From: Trema orientale
Lineage: Eukaryota > Streptophyta > Magnoliopsida > Rosales > Cannabaceae
Length of the DNA stretch: 64,000 nucleotides
Direction of reading: 5' to 3'
Assembly: GCA_002914845.1 (NCBI GenBank)
Contig: JXTC01000132.1
Span: 342,681 to 406,680, forward strand
Shown here: piece by piece, positions 33,840 through 45,213 of the stretch
Position numbering within the stretch: position 1 is the stretch's first letter
Layout: every line of letters starts with the position of its first letter
Notes under the pieces: model-generated
The model's database searches: none
The model's input: only the letters and a program-made list of their open reading frames with translations
Told to the model about the DNA's origin: nothing
Translations under genes and position numbers: made by a program

Positions 33840-34170
33840 TGTACGAAGCTTAGCTCAGACACCATTAGATAAATTATGTGGTTTCTCTCCAAATACAGCC
33901 CTTTTCTCTCTATAGAAATTAAAGGTTAGCTTCTCTCTTTCTAAATATAGTTACTCTCTCTCTCTCTCTCTCTCTCTGCATAATAGATTACTCATTACTG
34001 CTCTCTGAGCAAGGTGGGAACTGGGATTTGGGTTTTTTGAAGAAGTGATTTTGAGCTAAAATCTGATCGTATTCAATGATGGGTGTGGGAAATCTGGACT
34101 AGGGCATGAAAATATTAAAGGGATTTTGTTTTGAGGCCTCCACCATCACAGCTCCGCTATTATTGATCGG
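33840..34170 (+). promoter_or_regulatory. probable promoter and 5' UTR exon of the NAL1-like gene
   Basis: A pyrimidine tract (CT)n at 33955-33977, common in plant 5' UTRs, is followed by GC-richer leader sequence (GCCTCCACCATCACAGCTCC) and a possible donor at GATCG|GTTAGT near 34170. The coding exon starts after an acceptor at 35530, implying a 1.36-kb leader intron. This is inferred from signals only. Confidence 0.4.
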
Positions 34171-35538
34171 TTAGTTCTTTTCTCTAAATGCACTTTCAAG
34201 CTTTCTTAATTTTCCTCTTGAGCTATTAGTCTACTGTGATATGATTTCTGGGTTTTGTCTCTCTTCTCACCATTAATGGCGTTTTGCCCATTTTGTGAAC
34301 TAAGTTGTATAAATTGCTTGGTTTCAATGTTAAACCTCTTCCTCGTCTTCTTACCTACTCCGTGTTTCCTGTTTTTGCTTTAGTTTTTATAAGTTACTGA
34401 TTGGAATGGTCATTTTTCCTCTTAAAGACGGATATTTGTGTGTATATATGTGTGCATTTATTTCGTCTTTTCGTGTGAATCATTACGAACTATTTGCAGA
34501 ATAAGTTACCCTTTTGGGTTTGAAGCACAAAGCGGTGTTGATTGTTCCAGGAAATGTTAGTTCTTCTGAAATTGGTCCTATATATATATATATATATATA
34601 TATTTTTCCACACTCTCGGTTTGTGTTACTTCGATTGGAAACAGTTCTTAGTTGATATAAAGAGTATGATTTCCCCCAATATAGAAGATAAGATATTTTA
34701 TTATCAGGAATAACTTCGTTTTTTCTGATAAGAAAATGATGACATGAGTGTGGGAGTTCTTATTGAAATGTGTAGAGCACATCAATTATTCTATTAGCTT
34801 TTTCTTTTCTCTTTTTGGACACATTCTCCATTACAAATGAGCCAAAAAGGAATATTGAAATGAAAAAAAAGAAAGGAGAGAAAGAAAAACAAGAACATTG
34901 TTCCATTATGGTTAGAAGCCATGTTCATCAAGAAAGTTGGGTTAGTCCTGTTGGAGTGTCCATGTGGGTCTTTTCCTTTGTCTATGCATTGTTGTTGCTG
35001 TGTTTGAGTTTTTGCTTTTCCCCTCTTTGTTCTACGAAGGAAAACTCTACATATTTAACAAGTACAAGACTTTATCCTCGACATCCTTGTTGCACTATTA
35101 GTTTATGAGAAGAGATAGTGTAAAATTTGTTTGAGAAGCATTTTATAACAATTTTTGTAAAATTTGTTCGAGAAGTATTTGCATAACGATTTTGGTTATA
35201 TCATCTAATATAGTACTCTCGCGGATCTTTCTTTTCCTTCTAATTTTTCTAGCTTTTCAATTTTCATTTAGATAATGTTTGATTCTGTCAGTCTTTGTTA
35301 AACATATAAACTTGATATGGCTCTATTGTGTGCCAACTTATTTTAGACTTGGTAATGATTGTATGATATTTCTTTTGTTGAGTTTAAGAGTAAAAACACC
35401 ATTGTGAAATATTTCAACATTTAACATAAGGATAAAGTGAGATTTAAATGTATACCTGTTCGAGCTGGTGCTTATTAACTATATATAAAGGTTTCGTTCT
35501 CTAAAAGATGTTGAGTTTAAAACACACAGGAGAGCTGA

Positions 35539-36584
35539 ATGATGGACAGGATCAGATTAGATTTAAGATTTCATCCTTCTGGATCAACACAATCAGAGGA
35601 ATCTGCTTTGGATTTGGATCGCAATTACTGTGCGCATCCAAATTTTCCCTCCTCCAGTCCTCCTCTCCAGCCTTTTGCATCAAGTGGTCAGCACTCTGAG
35701 AGTAATGCTGCCTACTTTTCATGGCCAACTTCAAGTCGATTAATTGATGCAGCAGAAGATAGGGCCAATTATTTCGGAAACTTGCAGAAAGGTGTTCTTC
35801 CTGAGACTTTTGGTTTGCCAAAAGGGCAACAAGCTACCACCTTGCTGGAGTTGATGACTATTAGGGCATTCCATAGCAAGATTTTGCGTCGATTTAGTCT
35901 TGGCACGGCAATTGGGTTTCGAATCCGAAGGGGTTTGTTGACAGATATTCCTGCTATTCTTGTCTTTGTTGCTCGTAAAGTTCACAGGCAATGGCTCAGC
36001 CTTGTACAGTGTCTGCCTGCTGCCCTTGAGGTGATTTATTTTTAGTTTATGTTACACTGCTTTCAAAGAAATGTACTCACTTTTCCTTTACCACCTGTCA
36101 TTTATTACCTATTAATTTTTGTTATTCACTTCAAACATGATTGTGCTCAGCATAATAATCAACAAATTGATCTAATTTTGGTTGGACGACTGTAGTTCAT
36201 GCAGACAGTTTCGAAGTCATAAAGAAACCCTCCCCCTCCCCTCCCCCTGCCCCCCTCCTTTTTTTGGGCTAGAGAAGTCATTTCCAACTTTTGTTAATGT
36301 TTTAATATTTCTCAAGGAGGAAATATGTGGTAGCAGAGTTAAAATTTCTGTTAACCTTTACGCTTATTTTACTCCTTGGTAACATTATTATTTTGCTTTT
36401 GTTGTCTGAAGTTAAAATTCCTTTTGCATATTTGGGGCAGGGGCCAGGTGGTGTATGGTGTGACGTTGATGTTGTGGAATTTTCCTATTATGGTGCACCT
36501 GCTCCAACTCCTAAAGAACAGCTATATACAGAGCTTGTGGATGGGCTACGAGGAAGTGATCCGTGCATTGGTTCTGGTTCCCAG
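35539..36584 (+). CDS. NAL1: NARROW LEAF 1-like protein, N-terminal 212 codons only
   Basis: Exon 35539-36030 (164 codons, two tandem ATGs at 35539 and 35542, acceptor ACACACAG before 35530) and exon 36441-36584 (48 codons), joined in phase 0 by a GT-AG intron. Visible blocks: FSWPTSSRLIDAAEDRANYF, GNLQKGVLPETFGLPKGQQA, TIRAFHSKILRRFSLGTAIG, DIPAILVFVARKVHRQWLS and GPGGVWCDVDVVEFSYYGAP, characteristic of the plant NAL1 family, trypsin-like proteases that affect leaf width and vascular patterning (known in rice). The second exon ends CAG|GTATTC. The family continues with about 380 residues holding the His-Asp-Ser triad; no such exon occurs before 64000. A contig join (37748), a copia insertion (39980) and an opposite-strand gene follow, so the gene is either truncated or broken by misassembly. 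Confidence 0.85.
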
Positions 36585-39500
36585 GTATTCTTATTCTCCT
36601 TGACAAAAACTCCTGTTTCCAAGTTTTCTCTTTAAGGTGCTAACAGGTTGATGAATGATCAGCATTTTCAGATAGGATATATATAACGTTAAAGTTAAGT
36701 TCTTTGGGTTTAGTGAATATTAACATTGGTGTAAAAGTAATTGCCATTCTGGTGGGAATTCTTCCTTTTCAAATAATAATGTATGGGAATCACTCTGTAC
36801 CTGACCTAGTGAAATTGTTGTCATGTATACTCTGGTTTTCAATTTCATTTGATTATAATGCTCATTGGTTGGAGTTCTGCAGATCATATAAACCATCCAT
36901 GTTATTGAAACTTGCCAATAAAGAGTTCTTGGCTTTGCCTCGGTATTAAAGGATTGTATTAGAGTTGGAAGACATTGTAATTGAATCTAAGATGAAAACA
37001 ATGTTTTGTTTAGAGTGCAAAGATATTTTAAATTTACTAGTTTAATAATAATCATATAAATTATTTTGCTATTGTTGGATGCTTTCTAACAATTTAAACA
37101 TGCGTTAATTACCAGTTGAATGAAGTATTCTTTAATTTTAAACTATTTATTCTTTTAACTGTTGGTTGGGAGGAAGAAATACAAATTTGATGACCTAAAG
37201 GATCGTTCTTTGGTTATTTGGATTGGTAGGAAAATTAATATGTTGAGTTTAGAGGAAATTGATCTATGAACTACAAATATGTCTTAACAATAAGGAAAAA
37301 GTTTTTTCAGAGCAATGTATGGATTGAGAGACTATCTAGGATCGCTTGGGGAAACTCATCTCAGTTACTTCTTGCAGGGCTACTTTCCTTTTTTTTTTTT
37401 TTTAATTTATAAGTTTAATTTTTAAATTTCATTTAATTTGAACATAATATGCTACTAATATGAATAAGTAATTTTTTTGAGAATATAAATAATGTTAATT
37501 TTGTTTTTATATGAGATGTAACGTTAGTTTTTTTTATAATAAAAGGGAATATTAGTTTTGAAATTATAAAAAAGAAATAATATTTTTTTAAGAAAAAATT
37601 TTGATAAAAAATTAGTATTTAATAGTTTTATATTAACGGTTAGTTGTTTTTTTTTAAGAATATATACATGACATTAGTTTTTTCTTTTTTAGGGGATATA
37701 TAATATTAGTTTTGAAATTATAAAAAAGGACTCATTTTTTAATGAAANGGTCTGTGTTTTGTTGTTGTTGTTGTTTTTCAAATGATCCTTCATAGTGCTA
37801 GGTTAAGAAAAAGTTTAGATATTTGGTTTAAAGGCGATTGAGGTGAACTTTAAGGTTTCTAAGTAAATTGTTTTTATGGGTGATTAAAGGATTTTGATAA
37901 AGCATAATTGAAAATATTCAAACTTCCTAGGAAAGCCTAGCTTAAACTTATAGATGCATATGCAAATCAAATTCCAAGCTCAACTAGCAGAAAATGAGGG
38001 TGTAACCCAGGTAATGATGGGATGTATATTGCTAGAGCTTCAAAGAATGCGAAAAATAGTGAAAAGGAAAAAATGACATCACATTAAAGCGGAAGTCACA
38101 AACATAGATGAAGAGAGCCATGTTAACTCATAAAAAGAAAGCAGGAATACCTCGAGAAGAAATGGAGAATGCCTCTAGAAGAAATGGAGAACTTTGTGTA
38201 ACCCCTATTCAAGTTATTTCATGTATTCTTCATTGTGTGGTGACATCAAACTTGTGGGAAACTTGGTTGATGGAATTGGAAGTGATCTGGGAAACCCCTA
38301 GAATAATTATTCTTTTTTCCATTGGATTTTGTGCTGGGATGGAATCCATGAAGAAGAAAATTTGGAATATAATGTTGTTTTTGGCTCTAATTTGTGTATC
38401 ATGGTGAGGAAAATAGGACGACTTTTGGACATTTCTGAGGAAGAAGAGATCCTTTGGGATAAAGTTAGACTTTGGGGCTTTATTGGGATTATGCTTTGCT
38501 GAACCCCAATTTATAAACAAATTCTTAGGATCCTTAGTAATTAAATGTTACTGCTAGATATATATAATAGAGGATGCTCCCTTGTCCTTCACTTTGTTGG
38601 ATCGCGGAGCTTTATTTTTGAGTTCCTGGTTTGAGAACTCCTTATCCTCTTCCATTTAAAAATTATGTACTCCTTTCACAGTTAACATGAATTTCTAAAT
38701 TTTATCCAAAAGAAAAAAGAAAAGGATTCCAATTTCAGATGGACTGACAACCAAGAAAACAGTCTAGAAAACTATTCGACTAAGTTCCTTTATCCTTTTT
38801 GTTTTGTGGATAAATATCTCGGAAATTGAGGAATAAAATCAGTTGACTGATTTTCTGAGCATTTCCTTTTTCTTTACGGTTTTACAGAGGAATGAAACTA
38901 TTTTTCCTTAAAATTTTCTTCAAATTGTCTTTTATATGAGTAATCTCATTTTGTACAACTTCAATTCCATCAAGATTCAAGTCTAGTGCTTTTAAATTCA
39001 TTGGGCAAGATTTTTTTTTTTATTTGAACCCAGTAAACATTTTTCCTTTTGTCGTCATAGGTTTTGATCAACGTAAGGTGTTATGTAACTGCTTGAAGAG
39101 TTCTCTTTATCCCCCTTTTTTTTTTGGGTTTATGGTACTTGGCAACTTCTTTCTGGTTCTTCCATGGGCCAATTGCTTGCTTTATTTGTATCTTCTTTAT
39201 CCTTTTATAGCTTTTAAAATGCGTTCGCATGGGCCTGTATACAACTTCATTCACACTTAATTCTTTCAGGCAATGTTTCTCTAAGGTTTAACAACTTTTT
39301 CTTTGGACTTTCTAGATTAGGGATCTCTCCTCAGATCAGAATCCAATATGTGATGATAAAGATTTTATATTGATCACAGGTCATATAAAGTTTACAGTGT
39401 AGAAGCCACTCCATCATCATCTGTCCTTTCCTTCTGTAGGCTTCCCTGAGTATAGATGTTTTTTTTCTAATTGGCTCTGATGTCAACCCATGGTAAATTT

Positions 39501-39979
39501 AGTATTGAAAGTTTAGATTTATCTATTATTGATTATTTGTTGGTGGTTTTGTTTAGTTGGCCCTTTAATTTTCTGCCTTGGTGGTCACCTATAACCAAAG
39601 GACAAACTGTTCTCTTTGATCGTCAGTTTTTTGTGCATGAGAATTGTTGGAAATCTGGTTTAATTGTGCTGTTAATTTAGAGCAGATTCTCTAGGATCAT
39701 ATTTGAAATATTGAAGGCATATCAATCTGTTCAGATTTATTGTTTTAAATTATAAAGATTTTTACAACCTATTCTTTGTTGTTCAATCTTACTGTATCGT
39801 TTCTGTTTTTATTAGGAGATTTGTCTTTCCTAGAAATTAGGATATAGTTATTGTAAATATTCTATTAGCTAGTTTCCTTATTTTCTCTTTTCTGTAAAGT
39901 CCTATAAAAGAAGATGTTGTACTCTCTCGAAATAGATCAGAAAATACCATATATTTCTACCTAAAAAGTGCACACGGTA
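36585..39979. other. intron-like sequence after the NAL1 exons, with a contig join
   Basis: T-rich with no further NAL1 exon. N at 37748 is flanked by unrelated sequence. 39835-39970 looks like the tail of another copia LTR (CCTATAAAAGAAGATGTTGT as TATA/R region, then ATAGATCAGAAAATACCA), immediately before the younger copia element, suggesting an older insertion. Short open frames here have no family resemblance. Confidence 0.5.
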
Positions 39980-40231
39980 TGTCGGATTGTAGCTGTTAAT
40001 ATACAGCTGTAATAAGCTGTGTAGCTGTTAGGAATCTAACTCTTTAGTGCCAATCCCTGTTATCAAGGGATATTATTTCTCGGTTGATTTTTTCCTGATT
40101 TGATGATTTGATTTAGTTATAATTTTATTAGATTAGTTTCCTTTTTCTGCCAATTGATTTGTCTATAAGTTGCTGTAACAGTGTTGTAGTAATATGAATG
40201 AAAACCATCTTTTATTCCCATATGTTTTACG
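39980..40231 (+). repeat. 5' LTR of copia element 2
   Basis: Starts TGTCGGATTG, ends ...TGTTTTACG next to the primer binding site. It contains TTGTCTATAAGTTGCTG (TATA-like) near 40160 and ATGAATGAAAACCATC near the 3' end. Its last 92 bp recur almost identically at 45118-45213. Confidence 0.85.
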
Positions 40232-40234
40232 ATA

Positions 40235-40246
40235 TGGTATCAGAGC
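40235..40246 (+). promoter_or_regulatory. primer binding site (initiator Met tRNA)
   Basis: TGGTATCAGAGC, the standard sequence complementary to the 3' end of plant initiator methionine tRNA, three bases after the shared LTR end. Confidence 0.9.
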
Positions 40247-40414
40247 AGTAGACTCTTTTTTTCTGGAAATTTTTTCGCAGCCTTCATTGCTGCAGTAAGT
40301 CTGATCGTAGCCTTCATTGCTGCGAATTTCTTTCTCTGTTCTTTCTCTGCGAATTTCCTTCTATCCAGTTCTCTAAACCTTGCTTCCCATATCACTGTTC
40401 TCTCTTAATTCACC

Positions 40415-43400
40415 ATGTCCACAATCGAAACCTCAGGAAACTCTATTCAAACAGACGACGCCAACTCAAACCAGATGACGGGAGACTTGCAGAATGTACG
40501 AACCGGCTACAGGTTGACTGAGAAGAATTATCTCAAGTGGTCACAATTTGTCAAAACATATTTGAAAGGCAAAGGAAGACTCAGCCATATACTTGGAACA
40601 GGACCCAAAAAGGGAGACTCAAGATTCGAAGCATGGGATGAAGCTGATTCGATGATAATGTCGTGGCTGTGGGATTCGATGGATCCTACAATTAGTGATA
40701 ATTGTATGTTTCTGGGTACAGCAAAAGAGATTTGGGACTTTATTCACCGAACTTATTCAAAAGCACGTAATGCGGCCCAAATTTATGATATTAAGGTGAA
40801 GGCAAATGCGACAAAGCAAGGAGGAAAGACTGTAACAGAATATGCCAATTTGCTGCAGAACCTATGGCAGGAACTCGACCATTATCGAGTGTTTGAGATG
40901 AAATGTCCAGAAGATGCTGCGATCTTAAAGAATTTTATTGAGAAGGATCGGGTTTATGACTTCCTAGCTGGACTCAACCCAGAATTCGATCAGGTTCGGG
41001 TTCAAATACTCGGAAAAGATGAGCCACCGTCATTGGAGGAAACAATTTCTTTAATCCGGGCAGAAGAAAGTCGAAGGGGAGTTATGCTTGAGACTCCATC
41101 TCAAGCTATAGATGGTTCAGCCATGATCACCAAGTCCGAACAGAATCAGACTCAAGAACAAGGAAAAACTGATCTGCCCAGATTTTCCGGAAGAGATAAC
41201 AAAGACAATCGATGGAGAGACAACAAGGATAACTTATGGTGCACCTACTGTAAGAAGCCTAGACATACCCGGGAGCGTTGCTGGAAATTAAATGGTAAAC
41301 CACCAAGTCAAGAATGGGGAAATCGAGGAGGGCAGCAGAAATCTCAAGTCCACATGTCAGAAAGTACTAATCAGAGTGAAGGACAGGAGAAAGGAGGATT
41401 CAATAACCAAGAGATTGAGAAACTCAGGGGATTGATTGGATCTCTTGAAAAATCTTCCAGTACATGTTCATTGGCATTCTCAGGTAAGTCTTCCATCATT
41501 CCCTATGGATTACATATCTCAGAAGATCGTTTGGTCAACAATTGGATAATTGACTCAGGAGCCACCGATCACATGACTCACACTTCACAGTATTTCAGCA
41601 CCTATACACCGTGTCCTAGTAGTAGGAAAATTGTGGTGGCAAATGGATCTCTTGCTACAGTTGCTGGAATAGGAGATATATATGTGACATCATCTTTCAT
41701 TCTTAAAAATGTCCTCCATGTGCCAAAATTGTCTGCTAATCTTGTTTCAATTCAAAAACTCTCAAAAGATCTAAATTGCCTTGCTATCTTTCACCCCTCT
41801 TACTGTGTCTTTCAGGAGCAGGGGTCGGGGAAGAAGATTGGACTTGCTAAGGAAAGGAATGGGCTGTACTATCTTGACACATCTGAGACTTCAAAGAAAG
41901 TCATAAATAATGTGTCTTTTCTTAGTTTTTCAAATAAAAATACTATTTGGCTTTATCATCTTCGTCTAGGCCATCCTTCTTTTGGAGTCTTAAAAATCAT
42001 GTTTCCGTCTTNTATTTTAATCAGATTTTGTCCCCTTACTTCCAAAAGGAAGGTATTATTCATGAATCATCCTGTGTATACATACCACAACAAAATGGGG
42101 TAGCTGAGAGGAAGAATGGCCATTTACTCAATACTACTCGGGCATTATTATTTCAGGGGAATGTTCCGAAAAATTATTGGGGAGAGGCAGTTCTTACAGC
42201 CACTCACATGATAAATAGATTACCCTTACGGACACTAAATTTCAAAACACCCATGGAAACCTTTGCCAAATTTTACCCACATGTCAAATTATCAAATGGT
42301 CTCATACCAAGAATTTTCGGGTGTACCTCGTTTGTCCATGTTCATAGCCAAAATAGAGGAAAACTAGATCCTAGAGCAATCAAATGTGTGTTTCTTGGGT
42401 ATTCATCAACACAAAAGGGTACAAGTGTTATCATCCTCCTTCAAGAAAACTATACATTTCTGCCGATGTTACCTTTGCTGAAAACAAACCATATTTCATA
42501 GTCTTATCTTCAGGGGGAGATTATTATGGAAGATAAAGACTGTTTCTTTGGATCCCTTGACTTACCCATGGCTCCATCTTCTTCATCTCATCAGCAAAAT
42601 GATGAAAGTTCCACAGAGCCCGTAAAATCCAGAGACAGAGCCCGTAAAATCCATAGAGTCAGTTCCAGTTCCTATTCCGAATATCTCTGAATCTAGCCCA
42701 GAAGAAGTGTCAACTCCTATTCCTGCCCCTGCTCGTCCTTATGACTTGATGAGATTTCCTCAGGTGTATTCAAGAAAAAAGGCTGTTCCAGACCTGACAC
42801 AAGTCCAGAATGATTTCTCGAGCCCTGTTACTGAAAACGAGGTATGTTCTGATCCTCCTCCAATACAATCTGTTGAAATTGAAACAAGAGATCTAGACCT
42901 ACCTATTGCTATTAGAAAAGGTACTAGAGAATGCACCAAACGGCCTTTGTATCCTCTGTCCCATTATGTATCACTTAGACGGTTGTCACCAAAACATAAA
43001 AATTTCATTGTGAGTCTAAACGCCATATCTGTTCCAAACACTTTGTCTGAGGCACTATCAAAAGGGGAATGGAGGAATGCTATGAGAGAAGAGATGGAGG
43101 CTTTAGAAAAAAATAAGACATGGGAGATTGTTGATAAACCAAAAGGAAAAAATTTAGTGGGCTGTAAATGGGTTTACACTTTGAAATATAAGGCTGATGG
43201 CTCTCTTGAGAGATATAAGGCAAGATTGGTTGCTAAGGGCTATACTCAGACATATGGAATCGACTACCAAGAAACATTTGCTCCCGTGGCCAAGATGAAT
43301 ACTGTAAGAATTCTGTTATCTTTGGCAGCTCATTTCGATTGGCAACTACAACAGTATGATGTCAAAAACGCCTTTTTACATGGTGAACTAGAAGAGGAAA

Positions 43401-44611
43401 TATATATGAACATTCCTCCTGGATTTGAAGGAGAAAAGACAACTAGCAAGGTGTGTAGGTTGAGAAAGGCCCTATATGGACTAAAACAATCCCCTAGAGC
43501 CTGGTTTGGGAGATTTGCTAGAGTAATGAAGGCGATAGGGTATAGGCAGAGCCAAGGAGATCACTCTCTNGCGATAGGGTATAGGCAGAGCCAAGGAGAT
43601 CACACTCTCTTCATCAAACACTCGGCCTCAGGGGGAGTGACAGCTCTCCTAGTATACGTTGATGACATCATTGTTACAGGGAATGATGAGAAAGAAAAAC
43701 GGAACTTGGGACAATGTTTGATTAAAGAGTTTGAAATCAAGGAACTTGGAAAACTAAAGTATTTCCTTAGAATTGAAGTCTCATATTCAAGGCAAGGAAT
43801 TCTCATCTCACAGCAAAAGTATGTGACAGACCTCTTGAGAGAAACAGGAAAACTTGGTTGTAAACCTGTAGCAACACCGATCGAGCCGAACCATACATTA
43901 AGAGAAGCAAAAGAAGAACCTGTTGTAGATAAAGAGGTATATCAGAGATTGGTGGGAAAACTGATCTATCTTGCTCATACACGGCCTGATATAGCATACT
44001 CAGTAAGCATTATTAGTCAATTCATGCATGATCCGAGGGAAATACATCTTCAAGCTGCTTATCGTGTGCTTCACTACCTAAAAGGCAGCCCAGGAAAAGG
44101 AATTTTGTTCAAGAAAAATGATAGACTCACTCTAGAAGCCTATACAGATGCCGACTATGCTGGCTCAACGGTGGATAGAAGATCAATGACAGGCTATTGC
44201 ACTTTCCTTGGTGGAAATTTGGTAACTTGGAGGAGTAAAAAGTAGAATGTGGTGGCAAGATCTAGTGCTGAATTAGAATTCAGGGCAATGGCACAAGGAG
44301 TATGTAAATTGTTATGGTTAAAAATCATTCTGGATGATTTGAAAGTTAAGTATGAAGGCCCTATGAAGCTGTATTGCGATAATAAGTCAGCAATTAATAT
44401 TGCACATAATCCAGTGCAACATGATAGGACAAAGCATATTGAAATTGACAGACACTTCATTAAGGAGAAGCTAGAAGAAGGGTTAATCTGCATGTCCTAC
44501 ATACCTTCAGGGAATCAACTAGCAGATGTTCTGACCAAGGGGCTCAAAAACTCTGTTTTTCAACCAATTATTTTCAAGCTGGGAATGGAAGATATCTATT
44601 CTCCAGCTTGA
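40415..44611 (+). pseudogene. copia gag-pol polyprotein, broken
   Basis: ATG 40415. Gag: LTEKNYLKWSQFVKTYLKGK, WDEADSMIMSWL, zinc knuckle C-x2-C-x4-H-x4-C at 41240-41281 (CTYCKKPRHTRERC). Protease DSG at 41552-41560 followed by ATDHMTH. GAG-pre-integrase HLRLGHPSFG near 41960. At 42012 (N) the frame jumps into the integrase C-terminal part (YIPQQNGVAERKN), skipping roughly 120 residues with the first two catalytic acids. A 1-base shift near 42415 ends that frame at 42499-42501. RT resumes at 42707: KWVYTLKYKADGSLERYKAR, YVDD at 43654-43665; RNase H: DADYAGS, then stop TAG 44243-44245 (CAG to TAG), then SSAELEFRAMA, LADVLTKG, stop at 44609-44611. The first gap is probably an assembly loss rather than a real deletion. 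Confidence 0.9.
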
Positions 44612-44621
44612 GGGGGAGTGT
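44610..44621 (+). promoter_or_regulatory. polypurine tract of copia element 2
   Basis: TGAGGGGGAG directly before TGTTGG of the 3' LTR. Confidence 0.85.
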
Positions 44622-44863
44622 TGGATTGTAACAGTTAGTGTACAGCTGTGATAGGTTTTTTTGTAGCTGTTAGGAATCGTATTCTATAGTGTCAATCCCT
44701 GGTATCAAGGGATTTTATTTTTGGTTGATTTTTTCCTGGTTTGGTTTGATTCTGATTTGGTTAGATTAGTTTCCTTTTTTTGTCACCTGATCTGTCTATA
44801 TACTGCTGTAACAAGTTTGTTGTATATCAATGAAAAAATATCTTTCATTCCCATCTGTTTTAC
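44622..44863 (+). repeat. 3' LTR of copia element 2
   Basis: Starts TGTTGGATTGTAACAG, ends TGTTTTAC. It differs from the 5' LTR at many positions (for example GCCAATTGATTTG versus GTCACCTGATCTG), more than expected beside a nearly intact coding region. Confidence 0.85.
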
Positions 44864-45117
44864 GTCAAATTTCCCTTGTTTTTCGTACGTCTCGCATAAG
44901 TGAGCCAAATGGGGGATTTATCACAATCTTCTGAATGATCTTATTCTCAATTCCAATAAAGGAGAAAGGGATCAATATCAACCACTTGTCTTTCACAATA
45001 TCATTAGTAGCATATGGACTATTCTGTTGATTTTGCATCCATATTCAACACATGGCCCTGTCAAATGTTTTCTTTTGTTCATAAATTTAGAATTCACAAC
45101 CTGATAAATTAAGTTTN

Positions 45118-45213
45118 CCTTTTCTGCCAATTGATTTGTCTATAAGTTGCTGTAACAGTGTTGTAGTAATATGAATGAAAACCATCTTTTATTCCCATAT
45201 GTTTTACGATATA
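45118..45213 (+). repeat. stray 3' end of a copia-2 LTR after a contig join
   Basis: Directly after N at 45117 the sequence CCTTTTCTGCCAATTGATTT...TGTTTTACGATAT matches 40138-40235 with only a one-T length difference, then diverges (AGACATTAATATT). It is closer to the 5' LTR than the annotated 3' LTR is. Confidence 0.85.

Larger units (their letters stand above)
39980..44863 (+). mobile_element. second Ty1/copia retrotransposon, short LTRs
   Basis: LTRs of about 250 bp (39980-40231, starting TGTCGGATTGTAGCTG; 44622-44863, starting TGTTGGATTGTAACAG), a perfect initiator-Met primer binding site TGGTATCAGAGC at 40235-40246, gag-pol in one frame and a polypurine tract at 44610-44621. It is better preserved than the first element. 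Defects: a contig join with missing integrase core (42012), a 1-base frameshift near 42415, a join with a duplicated 33 bp (43570) and one stop in RNase H (44243). No matching 5-bp target duplication is found. The two LTRs are clearly diverged from each other. Confidence 0.92.

Noticed and set aside
34815..35108. 97-codon frame with a hydrophobic segment in the NAL1 leader intron
   Set aside because: It lies inside the inferred 5' intron, starts with Lys-rich A-tract text and resembles no family; probably chance.
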